This document shows, in pieces, positions 1-10,265 of a DNA stretch of 30,684 bases (its first letter is position 1; each line of letters begins with the position of its first letter). This stretch comes from Saccoglossus kowalevskii (taxonomy: Eukaryota > Hemichordata > Enteropneusta > Harrimaniidae). The position numbers were made by a program, and so were the translations under genes. The stretch is taken from positions 23,778 to 54,461 of the forward strand of contig NW_003156752.1 of assembly GCF_000003605.2 (NCBI RefSeq). Direction: 5' to 3'. Below the pieces are notes generated by a model that saw nothing but the letters and a program-made list of their open reading frames with translations, was not told where the DNA came from and searched no databases.

Positions 1-409
1 ATCTTAGCAACATAGAACATTCTATGACGCAGCTCCACCCCTGAGAATACAGTGGTGCGCGTCTTAGCAACATAGAACATTCTATGACGTAGCTCCACCC
101 TTGAGAATACAGTGGTGCGCATCTTAGCAACATAGAACATTCAATGACGTAGCTCCACCCCTGAGAATACAGTGGTGCGCGTCTTAGCAACATAGAACAT
201 TCTATGACGCAGCTCCACCCCTGAGAATACAGTGGTGCGCATCTTAGCAACATAGAACATTCTATGACGTAGCTCCACCCCTGAGAATACAGTGGTGCGC
301 ATCTTAGCAACATAGAACATTCTATGACGCAGCTCCACCCCTGAGAATACAGTGGTGCGCATCTTAGCAACATAGAACATTCTATAACGTAGCTCCACCC
401 CTGAGAATA
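1..409. repeat. 60-bp tandem satellite, about 6.8 units
   Basis: Seven head-to-tail units of 60 bp begin at 1, 61, 121, 181, 241, 301 and 361, and the last breaks off near 409. Units differ at only a few positions, mostly C/T or G/A changes at CpG-type sites. Each unit contains a perfect 7+7 bp inverted repeat with a 2-base spacer (CATAGAACATTCTATG; the unit at 121 has one change in it). The array probably continues beyond the left edge of the window. An antisense open frame runs through it (141-428) only because 60 is a multiple of three and the unit lacks stops in that frame, so I do not call a gene. A lone diverged unit lies at 9506-9566. Confidence 0.97.
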
Positions 410-1924
410 AAAGGTAATGTTTCTCCAAATATGGTCAAACAGGGTCGGTATGATATGAAAATCCAAGCAACAATACCCAACTATAATCCAAACAATCAAT
501 GTCAAAAGGCAATATTTACAAATCCGAGAACACACAGGGAACACACAAACAAAACAAACAACACACTGTCAAATCGGTGAGAGAGATACATGGACCTCAA
601 GACACAAACCAAGAGGTGATGTCAGGTGTTTCGAAAAGAGTGAGCACATTTTGCTCCACATGTGGCACCCGCCATATATCTCTCTGAGTCATAATCGTGA
701 ATTTTAGGTCATCCTCATGCAAGACAATTGACATCCAGCACGTCTACTATTACCATCTGTTTCATAGAAACACGATACTAGTCCACCAGCTGATGATACT
801 TGCCATAGAACTTTTTAAATGACAAGATCAGTCTTTCTCTTATAAACCCTTGACTTAATAGTTTAAAACAGAGAAGACGATGTCGTTGTAAAAAATCAAA
901 ATACATACAACATGCTCTGCCATAACGGATAAGCTGAGATATGTAAACGCCATGAGCGGGGGAAACAGGTATATTGCTGTTAAGGTTTGGAAAATTGATG
1001 ATAGTGAAATTGAAATCGTCTCTTTTGTCATAAAGTCTGGTAGAAATATACACGACTCGCTCGTCGTGTTTCTCCCAGTGTTATGAGGCCGGGCAGTACG
1101 AGTTGTAGACAAATCATGTGAGTGCCGAAGCTATCGCTATTCTAATAGCGTCCTTTTAACGCAATTGGCAGACAATAAACGCAATAACTCGCATTCAAAG
1201 AAAATAATAGTGCCAAAAGTGATCCCCAATCAATACGTCAAATATCCATAAATTACCACGAGAGTGGTGATGACATTAGCGGTTATCACAGTGAGTCAAT
1301 TCACGACGCTGTTAAACACGATGGCATTATCGTCAGGGCAGGAAACGAGATCAAATCAATGTGTGGAAGGTGACAGGTGTTTTCACTTTCACAACACATT
1401 TTTATGCCCTTTTCTAAACTGCTTTTAACAAACTTTTTTTAATGCTTTTTTTATGTCACTGAATGTTACGTGAGTGTAGTATATAACACCATATACGGTG
1501 TATGTCGCTGTATCATATATTATTATACATCTGTCACTGTAACGCCATAAGTTGCAGCGTACCGGAATTTTGCGGAATTTTACGGGGTATTATCTTCCAC
1601 GGCATATTAGGGAATGCGAATTCCCAATATGGAATGATTACGCGAGTTTTCTAATAAATAAAAAAAGAAAACGTGGCTGCCACCAGGGTTTGACTGGACT
1701 CATTACAAAGAAGTTCGCTGAATCTGTTCTAAATGTTTGGATTTCGGCGTTCCTTTGACGTATCCTGCTGTGCGTCGGTGGATAGCTGTACTGTCTTCGT
1801 GCATACTTTGAGGTATCTCGTAATAACCACATAATATTATAATTTGGATGGCATTCTTCACGCAATCACTCTCTTGAGCCCACATTACAAGTTGTCGCAA
1901 GTGAGAAATTGCATGATATTCAAG
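410..1924. other. Stretch with no supported gene
   Basis: Only open frames under 100 codons occur here, with no recognisable protein similarity. The sequence is AT-rich with T-runs around 1430-1450 and a small perfect inverted repeat at 1135-1150 (CGCTATT, 2-base spacer, AATAGCG). I see nothing else that can be supported. Confidence 0.5.
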
Positions 1925-2089
1925 TTAAAGGGAGAGAGTTGTCACCTGCGCACGCGCGGGAATTGAGTCCCAAGTGATGATAACAACTCACGCTAAAAAC
2001 GCAAAGGCTTATGGGCAGACGCATGTTTGTAAACAATGACACGCTATGGCCATCTGACGCATGCGCAGGTGACGACTCTTCCGCTTTAA
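1925..2089 (+). mobile_element. Family A TTAA-flanked MITE, full-length copy
   Basis: A 165-bp non-coding element runs from TTAA at 1925-1928 to TTAA at 2086-2089. Its ends form an imperfect terminal inverted repeat of about 30 bp that starts AAAG and contains GTCRCCTGCGCA. The body holds GGGAATTGAGTCCCAAG, GCAAAGGC and GTTTGTAAACAATGACAC, which recur in six other copies in the window. A TTAA target duplication with short inverted termini and no ORF fits a piggyBac- or Kolobok-type MITE. The superfamily is inferred from the target site alone. The copy carries an NRF-1-type consensus site (TGCGCACGCGCG, 1947-1958). Confidence 0.85.
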
Positions 2090-3098
2090 GTAAAATGTCA
2101 AAGTAATTGTTAATGGCCCCGATATTATCTGACCATAACTAACATCATAACATAGAAACAGGTACTAGGGACACGCATTAATGTTAACGGGCAGTGGTTG
2201 CCACGCAGCGCGTGTTCGATTTTCATCTAAACAAACAATTATTTTTTCACGCGTTGTGTACGTCGCATATCAAAAAGGACGCGGAGCGACGACCCCACTC
2301 CCGTTTTTTAAAAATATATCTTGAATCATAATTGCTCAAAATATGTTTTCATCACTAGAAATAATTAAATCACTTGATTTGAAAAGACGGAGATTGATAC
2401 TAAAAAAACGATGTGGTTTATTGAAATAATTTACTCCTATATGATCTGTGCCGTCACTGTTAACAATCCTCGTTGTCATGGAGACGATCCTGGAATGCCA
2501 TCTTTCCTTGAATTGAATGATTTGAACAGAGTGAATACAAATACCGTGTTTGCTATACGGATAACTAACAAGGCGAAGGCGAGGTTTCTTTGTCAACATA
2601 ACAACTTGGTCACATTGAAACCACCAAGGGAAGTCATAACATTCTTTATGACAATAAAGGCCATAACGGAGAATTAAAAGGCAATATATAATGATAATAA
2701 GCGCATTAACTGATAATCAATAAAGAAATTTAGACGGATTAACGGAGAATAAGTGATTTCCCGTTCACTGCGAGATCTCGCGTAATGCGTGAAAGGCGCG
2801 GACCGAACGTCTTCCGCGAAAATCGAACGATTTAATTTGGATTTCTTTCTTCATAGCTCAATGTCGTAATGCCGAGCCTTAAGACGGGGATCTTGCGTTG
2901 AGATACTCTTACTTGGCAATCATCAAATGTGTATAACAAATTACTAAGCGCAGAAATACTCCTAAAATATCATCGCGTTTTTGTCGAATCCTAGGCAATG
3001 TTTTGATGCCACTACGACGCTATGACCTTTGGCTGTCTTTTTTTTACATTCGATTTCACGCAGCGAACAACGTTATAACTTAAACTTTCTGTACGAGT
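2090..3098. other. Stretch with no supported gene
   Basis: No recognisable coding region is present; open frames are below 90 codons on both strands and have no familiar motifs. The only notable site is an RFX-type X-box at 2472-2485, listed separately. Confidence 0.5.
2472..2485 (+). promoter_or_regulatory. Candidate RFX X-box
   Basis: GTTGTCATGGAGAC matches the X-box consensus RYYNYY-N1-3-RRNRAC bound by RFX factors and is close to the canonical GTTGCCATGGAAAC. No recognised gene lies next to it. Loose matches to this consensus arise by chance, so function is not shown. Confidence 0.25.
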
Positions 3099-3258
3099 AC
3101 CTGGAGTGAAAACATGACGCGAGAATCTTACGCGAGAACCTGGCTCGAAAACCTGACGCGAGAACCTGGCCCGTGAACCTGACGCGAGATCCTGGCCCGA
3201 GAACCTGACGCGACCTGACGCGAGAACCTGGCCCGAGAACCTGACGCAAGAACCTGAC
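3099..3258. repeat. 26-bp minisatellite
   Basis: GC-rich tandem repeat of a 26-bp unit containing GACGCGAGAACCTGGCC. The word GACGC recurs at 3116, 3155, 3181, 3207, 3217 and 3243. Most steps are 26 bp and one is a truncated 10-bp step. The unit is itself two related halves (ACCTGACGCGAGA and ACCTGGCCCGAGA). An antisense frame through it would read a repetitive SGQVLASG-like peptide, which I treat as a by-product. Confidence 0.85.
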
Positions 3259-3619
3259 TTTCTTTTGAAATGCGTCACAATCACAAAATTATAATTGTCG
3301 TTGTAACGTTCAGTTCAACGTCTGTGGTAAACAAGAAAAGAAAAATACGTTTATCAGTTTGGTATTGCATGTTTTGTTAGTCCCCGTTCGAAGTGGGTCT
3401 ACCTGTATTTTGGACTTGCCTGCAACTGATTACATTCAAACTTCATACATACGTCATCCTTTCTTGAAATACATAGCAACGATGACCGAATAGTGGCCAT
3501 TTTTGTGATAAAATGTATCAAAACCAAGTATTTCTACAATTACAGATCTGGACCTCAGCCATTGGTTACAAAGCAACGTGAAGTGTCGGGAACTTAGCTC
3601 CAATGCTAATACTTCATAT

Positions 3620-3861
3620 ACAAACAACTCTGACCAATCAAGAAAACGGTGACGAGTTCATGACGTACCGGTAAAATATGTCAACGTCACTTCCTGCTTG
3701 ATCGCTCAGTTGCCTTTAATTGGTTGATTGCCCTAACACAAACAACTCTGACCAATTATATTCTAAAGAAAACGGCGACGAGTCCACACGTCCCCGTAGA
3801 ATATTTCAACGTCACTTCCTGCTTGACCGCTCTGTGGCCTTTGATTGGTTGATTACCTGAC
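3620..3861. repeat. Tandem duplication, 118 and 124 bp units
   Basis: Two adjacent diverged copies start with ACAAACAACTCTGACCAAT at 3620 and 3738, and a third begins and stops at 3862. Shared words include TCAACGTCACTTCCTGCTTG and ATTGGTTGATT. Copy 2 carries small insertions. CCAAT/ATTGG motifs are duplicated with it. No coding potential is evident. Confidence 0.85.
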
Positions 3862-5298
3862 ACAAACGTCTTCATGAATAATACCGACTCGCAACTGAGG
3901 GTGAGTATTCACGTAGTAGTCGAGTACGCCACTTCTAATGAAAATCGTTATTACCATAGCAACTCATAGCAAGGTGAATTTCCTCAGTTGTCTTTCCCGA
4001 CACTACAAGAATGTAGGTCACACTACTAGTAGTATCACACGTTCACTTAGCTAATGAGATTACTCTGTGATGTTGCTCTATCGCCTCACGGTCTTTTAAG
4101 GCGATTAACTGTAGCTAATGTTTATGAGCACAGATCGACTCGGTTAACCAACCACAAAAAGAGAACTCTGCGTTGTCAAATTGTCCGCGACAAGTGTTGT
4201 AGCAATGATCAGAGCCGTTCTACGATAGTGGGTAGAGATAATAGAATATCGTCACTCTATATATAGCTTCAATTAAATTCATGAAAGAAAATGACTGAAA
4301 ATGCCTCGTGTTTCTTAACCTGATGTCCACTGAACCTGTTAGCCTCGCTCTGGTTTACAATCTGACTCCAAGATATGAGGGCGTCTGTTTTTATTTCTGC
4401 ATCATGTTTTTTAAATGTGTAGTAAGTTTAAGGTTTCTCTGATTTTTGACGTCATAGACTGGTAAATAAAGTTGATCGACACAGATTCACAGAATTATTA
4501 AAAATATACGAATAAACAAAAAGAATGGTATTTTGTTGTCACGTGCGGGCGATTGCCCGACCACCTGTAAAAACTGATATCCAAATGAGGAAAATTTCAA
4601 TACATCTAAATTGTATAGTTATGTAAAATAATTGTATTTATTATTATTTTTTTTACAAAACATTTTGGTGCCAGGCGATATTTCCGAACATCATTCGGGC
4701 GTTAAATGCAAGTGCATGTGCTAACCAATTTACCACGTGATTGGAAGCCAGGGCCAGCTGTACTTCTGATCGAACAGTCAGCTTCGTGTACATCTTCACT
4801 GATGCGAGGAGACACCATCGACTATTGTGCCGTCCTCGTTCAGGTTTCATTATGATTACAATTACTATGGAAGAGGATTAGCTATGCCAAGATTTATTTC
4901 AATCCCTCTTCCCTTTGTGTGCTGAATTTATAGATATGTATACATGTAGTGTTTCGTCATTATTATAATTCTATAAAAACATTTCACAACATGTCTGTTT
5001 GAAACGCACAGCACAGCAATGCTTTGTTGGTTTGGGAAATGTTGGCTGGGTAGCAAATTTGCGGAGTATAAACAAACAACCAACCAACCAACCAACCCAA
5101 AGAAGAATATTATGGTATCTGAACTAGTTGCATAATTATGAATGTTATCTGTGGGTTAAAATCTCAGAATTTACACGCCACGCTGCCTATTGCTTGAACA
5201 AACACAAACTGTTCGAATGAAGAAACACACAAATACGCTACGAAATAATTTCCAACACGGTATTTAGTTTGGTATAAAATGTTACATATATTTCGTTC
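3862..5298. other. Stretch with no supported gene
   Basis: Open frames are short (70 codons or fewer) and unrecognised. The stretch contains a CAAC/CCAA simple repeat at 5072-5096, T/A runs near 4640-4660, a TGACGTCA palindrome at 4447 and CACGTG boxes at 4540 and 4734. Confidence 0.5.
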
Positions 5299-5603
5299 TT
5301 AGTGGGCGGTAGTTGTCGCGCCACGCATGCGCGAGATGTATGGGTCTCATATATACAAAGATGGCGACTTTGGCTGTTGCGTAGATCAACGAGTACAAAC
5401 TGAGACGTTACCAAACTTTAATAAGGTATTTTTTTAGGTGACTGGAAGGTATCGAAGTCACCGGCGGCAATTAGTGCAAGATGCGCCCAGGTCAAACCTC
5501 TTACTCATACTCTTCCATAGAAGAGCGCATTGGATTGTGGGAAAATCAATGTTTATCAACACAAATGTCGCACATGCGCAGCGCGACGACTACCGCCCTT
5601 TAA
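5299..5603. mobile_element. Family B TTAA-type MITE
   Basis: A 305-bp inverted-repeat element. The left end reads GTGGGCGGTAGTTGTCGCGC near 5302 and the right end is its near reverse complement, GCGCGACGACTACCGCCC, up to TTAA at 5600-5603. The left target site is degenerate (TTAG). Just inside the left end, words such as ATGGGTCTCATATATAC match sequence following the family B end at 7503. No transposase frame is present; the interior open frame at 5438-5671 has no recognisable domain. Family B termini resemble family A termini, so the families may share a parent transposase (inference). Confidence 0.75.
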
Positions 5604-7398
5604 CCAATCCTGTGATAAGTCAAATAATGTATTCGTTTTTTAGATTATGCGTCAATCACTTGGAAGCTTAGCCCTTCGTTTTATGACGCATATTTTACAC
5701 AACTTGCCGATATTATATCACATGACTAGTTTTGTTCGTTACGGTTTTGAATTATCAATTGGATGTGTAAATCTAGGGATGCACGTGAGTCGCAAAACAA
5801 TGACATAATCGATTGATTGGTCATCACCAACAGGTGACGTAAAACGGTATTCTATGCAGTAGAGAACAGAAATCTGATTTTATAAGCATTTTATAAATAT
5901 ACATGTTTCCAAATCAAAATGGCTGAATAAATTCCAATTAACCAATCCAGAATTCTTTTTCGTGACATCATCGTGAGTTTTCAATTAGTATTAATAAGTT
6001 AGGTCACTTTATGCAATCAGTAAGCGCACACATTATGGGCGTAGACAATATTGAGCCTTTCAGCCAATCACTATCAAGTATTTGCATAATAGCTGTCCTA
6101 CTGTTTCTGTTACAACTGGTTTAAGATCAAAGGATTATCATTTAATCGGTAATTATAATGTTTGCTTGTTAATCTAGCAGAAACAAAATTGTCTACAGAT
6201 AAGGCGAATTAACGGACGTACTTCGGGAGCCTTTGGGAATATTCGCAAACCGTCGGACCAAAGGTCATTGTTTAACATTACATCGCCCGGCCGAAAACGT
6301 ATGTACGCGTTCGCGAAGACGAAGTCTTTTACCTCCATGCTATACCGAAGTGCTTTGGTAATAGACACTGCCCGATCCGCGAGTTCGAATTAGACGTTAT
6401 ACTACATGTGTCTACCTCCACGTCTGCTGCCTGATGGTATTTTACCAAGTATCACTAAAACTCGTGTTGTTATCGACACACCCTATATCTATTACCGACA
6501 TAGATTGGATTATAATTTCAAGTGATACTTACAGCCTTACATCTGCGTCTGACTAAATTCGAAACAAGTATACCCAGTCTGTCTCACATAATTCTAAGCT
6601 GAACTGGCTACGAATTGATTCTTTTAGTGGACTCAGGTTCTGTCCGCTTAACAAGGTTGGACCATCGATTGATGATTGTAATTACATGTACTGTGGGAGT
6701 ATGTCACGTGACAGAAGCGCTTGTTGACGGCAAATGCGTATCATACGAGCTTATCGACTTTAACACAACGCAACCATCCTAATGTTAAACATTGTTAAAT
6801 AAATAAAATAATATTATGTTAAAATTTCAATTTTTTCCCAAACAAAAGTTACGTAACGATCACTCATGTCTTCTCGACCATTAGCAATCATGGGGGTAGC
6901 CGGAATAGCGACCAAACCAGAGCATTTTTTCGCGGTCTCTTGTCTTTTGATTTTTTTTATCTATTATTATTATATTTTTTTTTGCATTTGCCAATATATT
7001 GTTTCTGCTTCACCATGCATGCACTTTCCGTGGCCTCCAGCTGGTACTTCGATAAAGGTGTGTGTATACCAGTATATAGAGTTAGTGCGCATGCGTTCTA
7101 TGTGATTGTGTTTATACTACAGTAAACAATACTACCACCCGTTGAAGAACACTACTCTATAAGGCGAGAATTCACGCAATTCAATTGTACAGAAACGCTT
7201 AGAATAGTAAGACTCTTAGTGATGTTATTAGATTTTTTTGCTAGACGATATAAAACACCAAAGGTAAAGAGTTCGAACTGTGATCTTAATCTCGATTACT
7301 GAGTAATGTGTAACATGCAATGACCTGCAAAGGAGCGCGGATTTGCATGTTACACAGTTACTGACTGCCACCATACAACACGAAGCGCGAGAGTAATT
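5604..7398. other. Stretch with no supported gene
   Basis: Short open frames on both strands show no recognisable domain. The region is AT-rich, with a T-rich run at 6940-6980, and holds CACGTG boxes at 5782 and 6705. No repeats beyond short simple ones were recognised. Confidence 0.45.
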
Positions 7399-7419
7399 TT
7401 GAAGGTTGGTGGTCGTCAT

Positions 7420-7520
7420 GTGTTTTGCGCGTGCGCAGTGTCTGGGTGACAAGAACCTGTCGTTCACACTGGATAACAAAAATAACGAAGTTGTACTGGT
7501 ATTTAAAGGGCGATGGTCGT
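7420..7520 (+). repeat. Dispersed repeat, copy 1, running into a family B terminus
   Basis: This 101-base block matches 15972-16072 with five mismatches and no gaps. It ends in a family B terminus beginning TTAA at 7503 (AAAGGGCGATGGTCGTCGCG). Just upstream, 7399-7417 (TTGAAGGTTGGTGGTCGTC) looks like a second terminus of the same type in the same orientation, so this may be one element inserted next to or inside another. It contains an NRF-1-type site (TGCGCGTGCGCA, 7426-7437). A matching right end for the terminus at 7503 was not found. Confidence 0.8.
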
Positions 7521-7540
7521 CGCGCCGCTTCCTGTTCGAT

Positions 7541-8586
7541 ATGGGACTCATAGAGTACACAACGCGTGTAAAATACATGTGAATAAATAAGTGGAGGAAG
7601 TGTGGAAAAAAACTTTATAGCCTAAGAATTTGAAAATGGTACACTTCTAGTCAGTGGGCGGCGCCATTTTGTTTGTTGTTTCACTAATTTCGCGAACTGA
7701 GACAGTTCATTCATGATAAAACATCTAAGGTTGTTGTTCATTGATAAAGCAGTAGTTTTCTGGCAACGGAGTGAAAATAGTTCTTTAAATGTTTTTTTCG
7801 TTCGCCATCTCCAATCACGCTCAACGAGTGAAATAATAACAACAGTAATAACGTTCTATGAGTACGACAGTTCTTCTGCCCGTTCACCTACCACACATTA
7901 GTTTATTCTTTCAAAATCTGTTATTTTGGTAACCATGTCGTTCATTGAATGACAGACTGAATGAATGAATTTCCGCGTGCGTTGACCGGTGTTCAAATTG
8001 CAGAAACCTTCCGCTGATTATTGTGATCACAGTGAATAATGATAAAATCAGTTAGCTTGGTAATAAAGCACTGGAGCTTAGTCTGTTGTGGTGTCCAATC
8101 ACCAAATCTAACCAACGTCTAATTGTAGTAATCACTGAAAGCCACTTCACTTGAATATAGAAGTTCTGCTGGAGGAGATTTCTCATCAGCTGTACAAAAA
8201 AAACTAAAGCTATTACGATGTTCTGCGATGGTTAGAGGTCAGTCAGAGGTTTCCCACAGATCATACACAAATTCACAAAAATCAAAAATTCACAAAATCT
8301 GCACTTTCTTTCAGAAAATTGGCGCACAAATGGCCAAATTTTTTGAGTATTTGTTAGATCAACGAAATGCTGAGAAAAGTAATTCCTCAAATGAGATTGT
8401 CATGATGGTTCCCAGACTGTGGTTTATATTTGAATAATAACACATGCTTGTGAGGGTAATATCACAATTTGTTGCCTGCCCAAGGCATGGTGGTCATGAC
8501 CATAATATTGATGATGCCCTCGCTTCCGGCTCTAAGTACGGGTAAAGTCTGATCCGATTTTAAGACGCAGTCCAGACCCTTAGCAC
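7541..8586. other. Stretch with no supported gene
   Basis: Short unrecognised open frames only. There is a CAAAATGGCGCC-type motif (minus strand) near 7665 and a GAAT simple repeat near 7960. Nothing else can be supported. Confidence 0.45.
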
Positions 8587-8618
8587 GGGCTAACGAAGTG
8601 TTCGCGAACGCTTAGCCC
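8587..8618. repeat. Imperfect palindrome (hairpin)
   Basis: GGGCTA at 8587 pairs with TAGCCC ending at 8618, enclosing the near-palindrome AGTGTTCGCGAACGCT. A third copy of the arm (GGGCTAAGCG) follows at 8620-8630, next to GCCCTCTGTGGCGAC, a word type common at termini of small metazoan transposons. It may mark the edge of an element that includes the Myb/SANT fragment at 8707, but a matching right end was not found. Confidence 0.5.
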
Positions 8619-8706
8619 AGGGCTAAGCGCCCTCTGTGGCGACCTTTGGGTGTGAATATTTTGCACGTGATCAAATACTAATATATGCAACTTTCTCATT
8701 TCCAAA

Positions 8707-8840
8707 ATGGCAACCGAGATCAGTGTATACGAAACTTCCTTCCCTTGCAAGAGCGACGAAGAGACAAAAGCTTTACTGAGTATATGGATAGACAGCGAAA
8801 TCTTGAGAAAATAGAAGGATTTTTCGTAAACAGCGGCTAA
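8707..8840 (+). pseudogene. Frameshifted Myb/SANT-like DNA-binding domain fragment
   Basis: An ATG at 8707 opens 35 codons ending in TAG at 8812-8814. The peptide contains CKSDEETKALLSIWIDSEI, which fits the first helix and conserved tryptophan of Myb/SANT-like domains (Myb_DNA-bind_4 type: W-x-x-x-E-T-x-x-L-L-x-x-W-x-D-x-x-I). Such domains occur in PIF/Harbinger transposon accessory proteins and in domesticated host genes. A one-base deletion in the A-run before the stop would explain the break, because a neighbouring frame continues IEGFFVNSG to a stop at 8838-8840, matching the position of the family's usual EG-x-x-R-N. The rest of the domain and any transposase are missing. I therefore call a relic rather than an active gene. 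It could also be a decayed first exon of a host gene. Confidence 0.5.
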
Positions 8841-9114
8841 ACAAAGGTCACCGACTGGTGGCGCCCGTGCGTGGGCGTGGGCGCCAGTGCGTGGGCGACA
8901 TTGGGTCCAGCCGAAATGCAAATATGTGAGATAAGCCTAAATCAGGTTAAATCTTAGCCCCTACTTCGTGTTATTTAAGCTTTACCCCATGATCGTTTGT
9001 CAATGTTGGTTCGCAAACATTGGTTCTGGTTAGCTCTTAGCACCTTCTTACTATGGACTGCGCTAATCTCGGGCATTCGGTAATATTTGGAGCATGTTTG
9101 GAAGCGATAGAGCA

Positions 9115-9144
9115 CAGTCCCTCTATTCCTCTATAGAGGGACTG
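9115..9144. repeat. Perfect 12-bp inverted repeat (hairpin)
   Basis: CAGTCCCTCTAT (9115-9126) and ATAGAGGGACTG (9133-9144) are exact reverse complements with a 6-base spacer. The hairpin lies where the left part of the adjoining family A element would be expected, just outside the recognisable homology. Confidence 0.9.
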
Positions 9145-9164
9145 TGGATAGACGAACTGCACAC

Positions 9165-9262
9165 ACAAGCGTCTACCCATGAGCCTTTGCGTTTTAGCGT
9201 GCGTTGTTATCGTCGATTGGGACTCAATTCTCGCGCGTGCGCATGTTACCCCTCCACTTTAA
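9165..9262 (-). mobile_element. Family A MITE fragment
   Basis: From ACAAGCGTCTACCCATGAGC to TTAA at 9259-9262 the sequence follows family A in reverse orientation. It includes GCCTTTGCGTTTTAGCGTGC and the NRF-1-type word CGCGCGTGCGCA (9232-9243). The other half of the element (upstream of 9165) is missing or replaced by the hairpin at 9115-9144. Confidence 0.8.
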
Positions 9263-9505
9263 TCGATATTCTCGGGCGTCAACCATGAAAATAAAGACCG
9301 AAAACTCTCAGAAACGGTACTTTTGGATAGTTGTCGAGACTGTCTTGAACTGGGTAACTTGATTACCCCTACAACATATACAAATTTGATTAGTCACGAT
9401 TACTTCAAAGTTGAGGTTGTGCTGTTTTCTTGACTTTAGCTGTTTCATTGGTTCTTCGACCGGCGTTCCACAGCAGCTCGCACAGAGCCCATAGAAATGC
9501 ATGGT

Positions 9506-9566
9506 ACAGTGGTGCGCGTCTTAGCAACGTGGAACGTTCTGTGACATAGCTCCGTCTCCGAGAATA
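9506..9566. repeat. Solo diverged unit of the 60-bp satellite
   Basis: ACAGTGGTGCGCGTCTTAGC begins a single full unit of the satellite at 1-409, continuing through AACGTTCTGTGACATAGCTC to GAGAATA. Most differences from the array are transitions at CpG/TpG/CpA sites. The boundaries correspond to one unit counted from ACAGTGG, so it may be a seed copy, a relic, or part of a dispersed element from which the array grew. Confidence 0.85.
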
Positions 9567-9593
9567 GTTGAATTGAGTTATATCTGGGTTACA

Positions 9594-9675
9594 ATGGATG
9601 ACATGATGCAAATGAACACATCGCAAATCCGCCGCGTGCAGTACGAGGGATATTTAGATTCACGATGTAGCGTAC
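9594..9675 (+). CDS. Candidate short first coding exon
   Basis: An ATG in a favourable context (ACAATGG) opens 27 codons (starting MDDMMQMNTSQIRRVQYEGY) and runs into an exact GTAAGT donor at 9676-9681. Without splicing the frame would stop 41 codons from the ATG. The peptide is hydrophilic and I do not recognise it, and no downstream acceptor and exon can be tied to it by eye. It could be a chance frame. Start context and donor are seen; coding status is inferred. Confidence 0.2.
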
Positions 9676-10100
9676 GTAAGTTCATAAAATATCGCCTTAT
9701 TTGGGCAACGATCTGACACCCTTTCCATCCAACGTCGCAATTCCACCGATTAGACGATCACGTGACAGGGATATCACACATCGAGTGACGGGAGGTGTTA
9801 CTACACGTCAAATATTGTGATTTGACGCATCACCAAACGATTAAATCAGTCGTCTGCACCTTGACACTTGTCACACAACCTTCGAGCGTATTGATATAGT
9901 GTTAGACAGAGCTCGCGGCGGTAACGGGCGAGGTTATTGGCCCGTTTTAAAAACGGATATTTACGTTTTTATCTCCCCTTTATAACCGGTATATATGAAT
10001 CTCGCTGTTAAGGTACTTTATTGCAGTAATGAGTTGACCATTAGAAACTCTGGGGGCGATGACAGAATTGGAAAAAATGCACAGCAAACATTCAATCTGA

Positions 10101-10265
10101 TTAAAGCAGGGGAGTCGTCGCCTGCTCATGCGTCAGATTGCCATAGTGTGTCATTGTTTACAGACAAGCCTCTACCCATGAGCCTTTGCGTTTTTCGCGT
10201 GTGTTGTTATCGTCGCTTGGGACACAATTCCCGCGCGTGCGCAGGTGACGACCCTCCCGCTTTAA
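10101..10265 (-). mobile_element. Family A MITE, full-length copy
   Basis: 165 bp from TTAA at 10101-10104 to TTAA at 10262-10265, the same length as the copy at 1925 but in reverse orientation. Termini read AAAGCAGGGGAGTCGTCGCC and GGTGACGACCCTCCCGCT. It includes GTGTCATTGTTTACA and an NRF-1-type word CGCGCGTGCGCA (10232-10243). The open frame at 9995-10306 that crosses it is not a gene. Confidence 0.88.

Noticed and set aside
141..428. 95-codon antisense frame with repeated VFSGVELRHRMFYVAKMRTT
   Set aside because: It is the translation of the 60-bp satellite in its open frame and has no independent coding evidence.
6385..6400. tRNA B-box-like GAGTTCGAATT
   Set aside because: No A-box, acceptor stem or cloverleaf pairing could be found upstream or downstream.
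7228..7578. 116-codon antisense frame
   Set aside because: It crosses the dispersed repeat and family B terminus and has no domain.
8580..8921. 113-codon antisense frame
   Set aside because: It is antisense to the Myb/SANT-like fragment and its Ala/His/Arg-rich start comes from a GTGCGTGGGC simple repeat.
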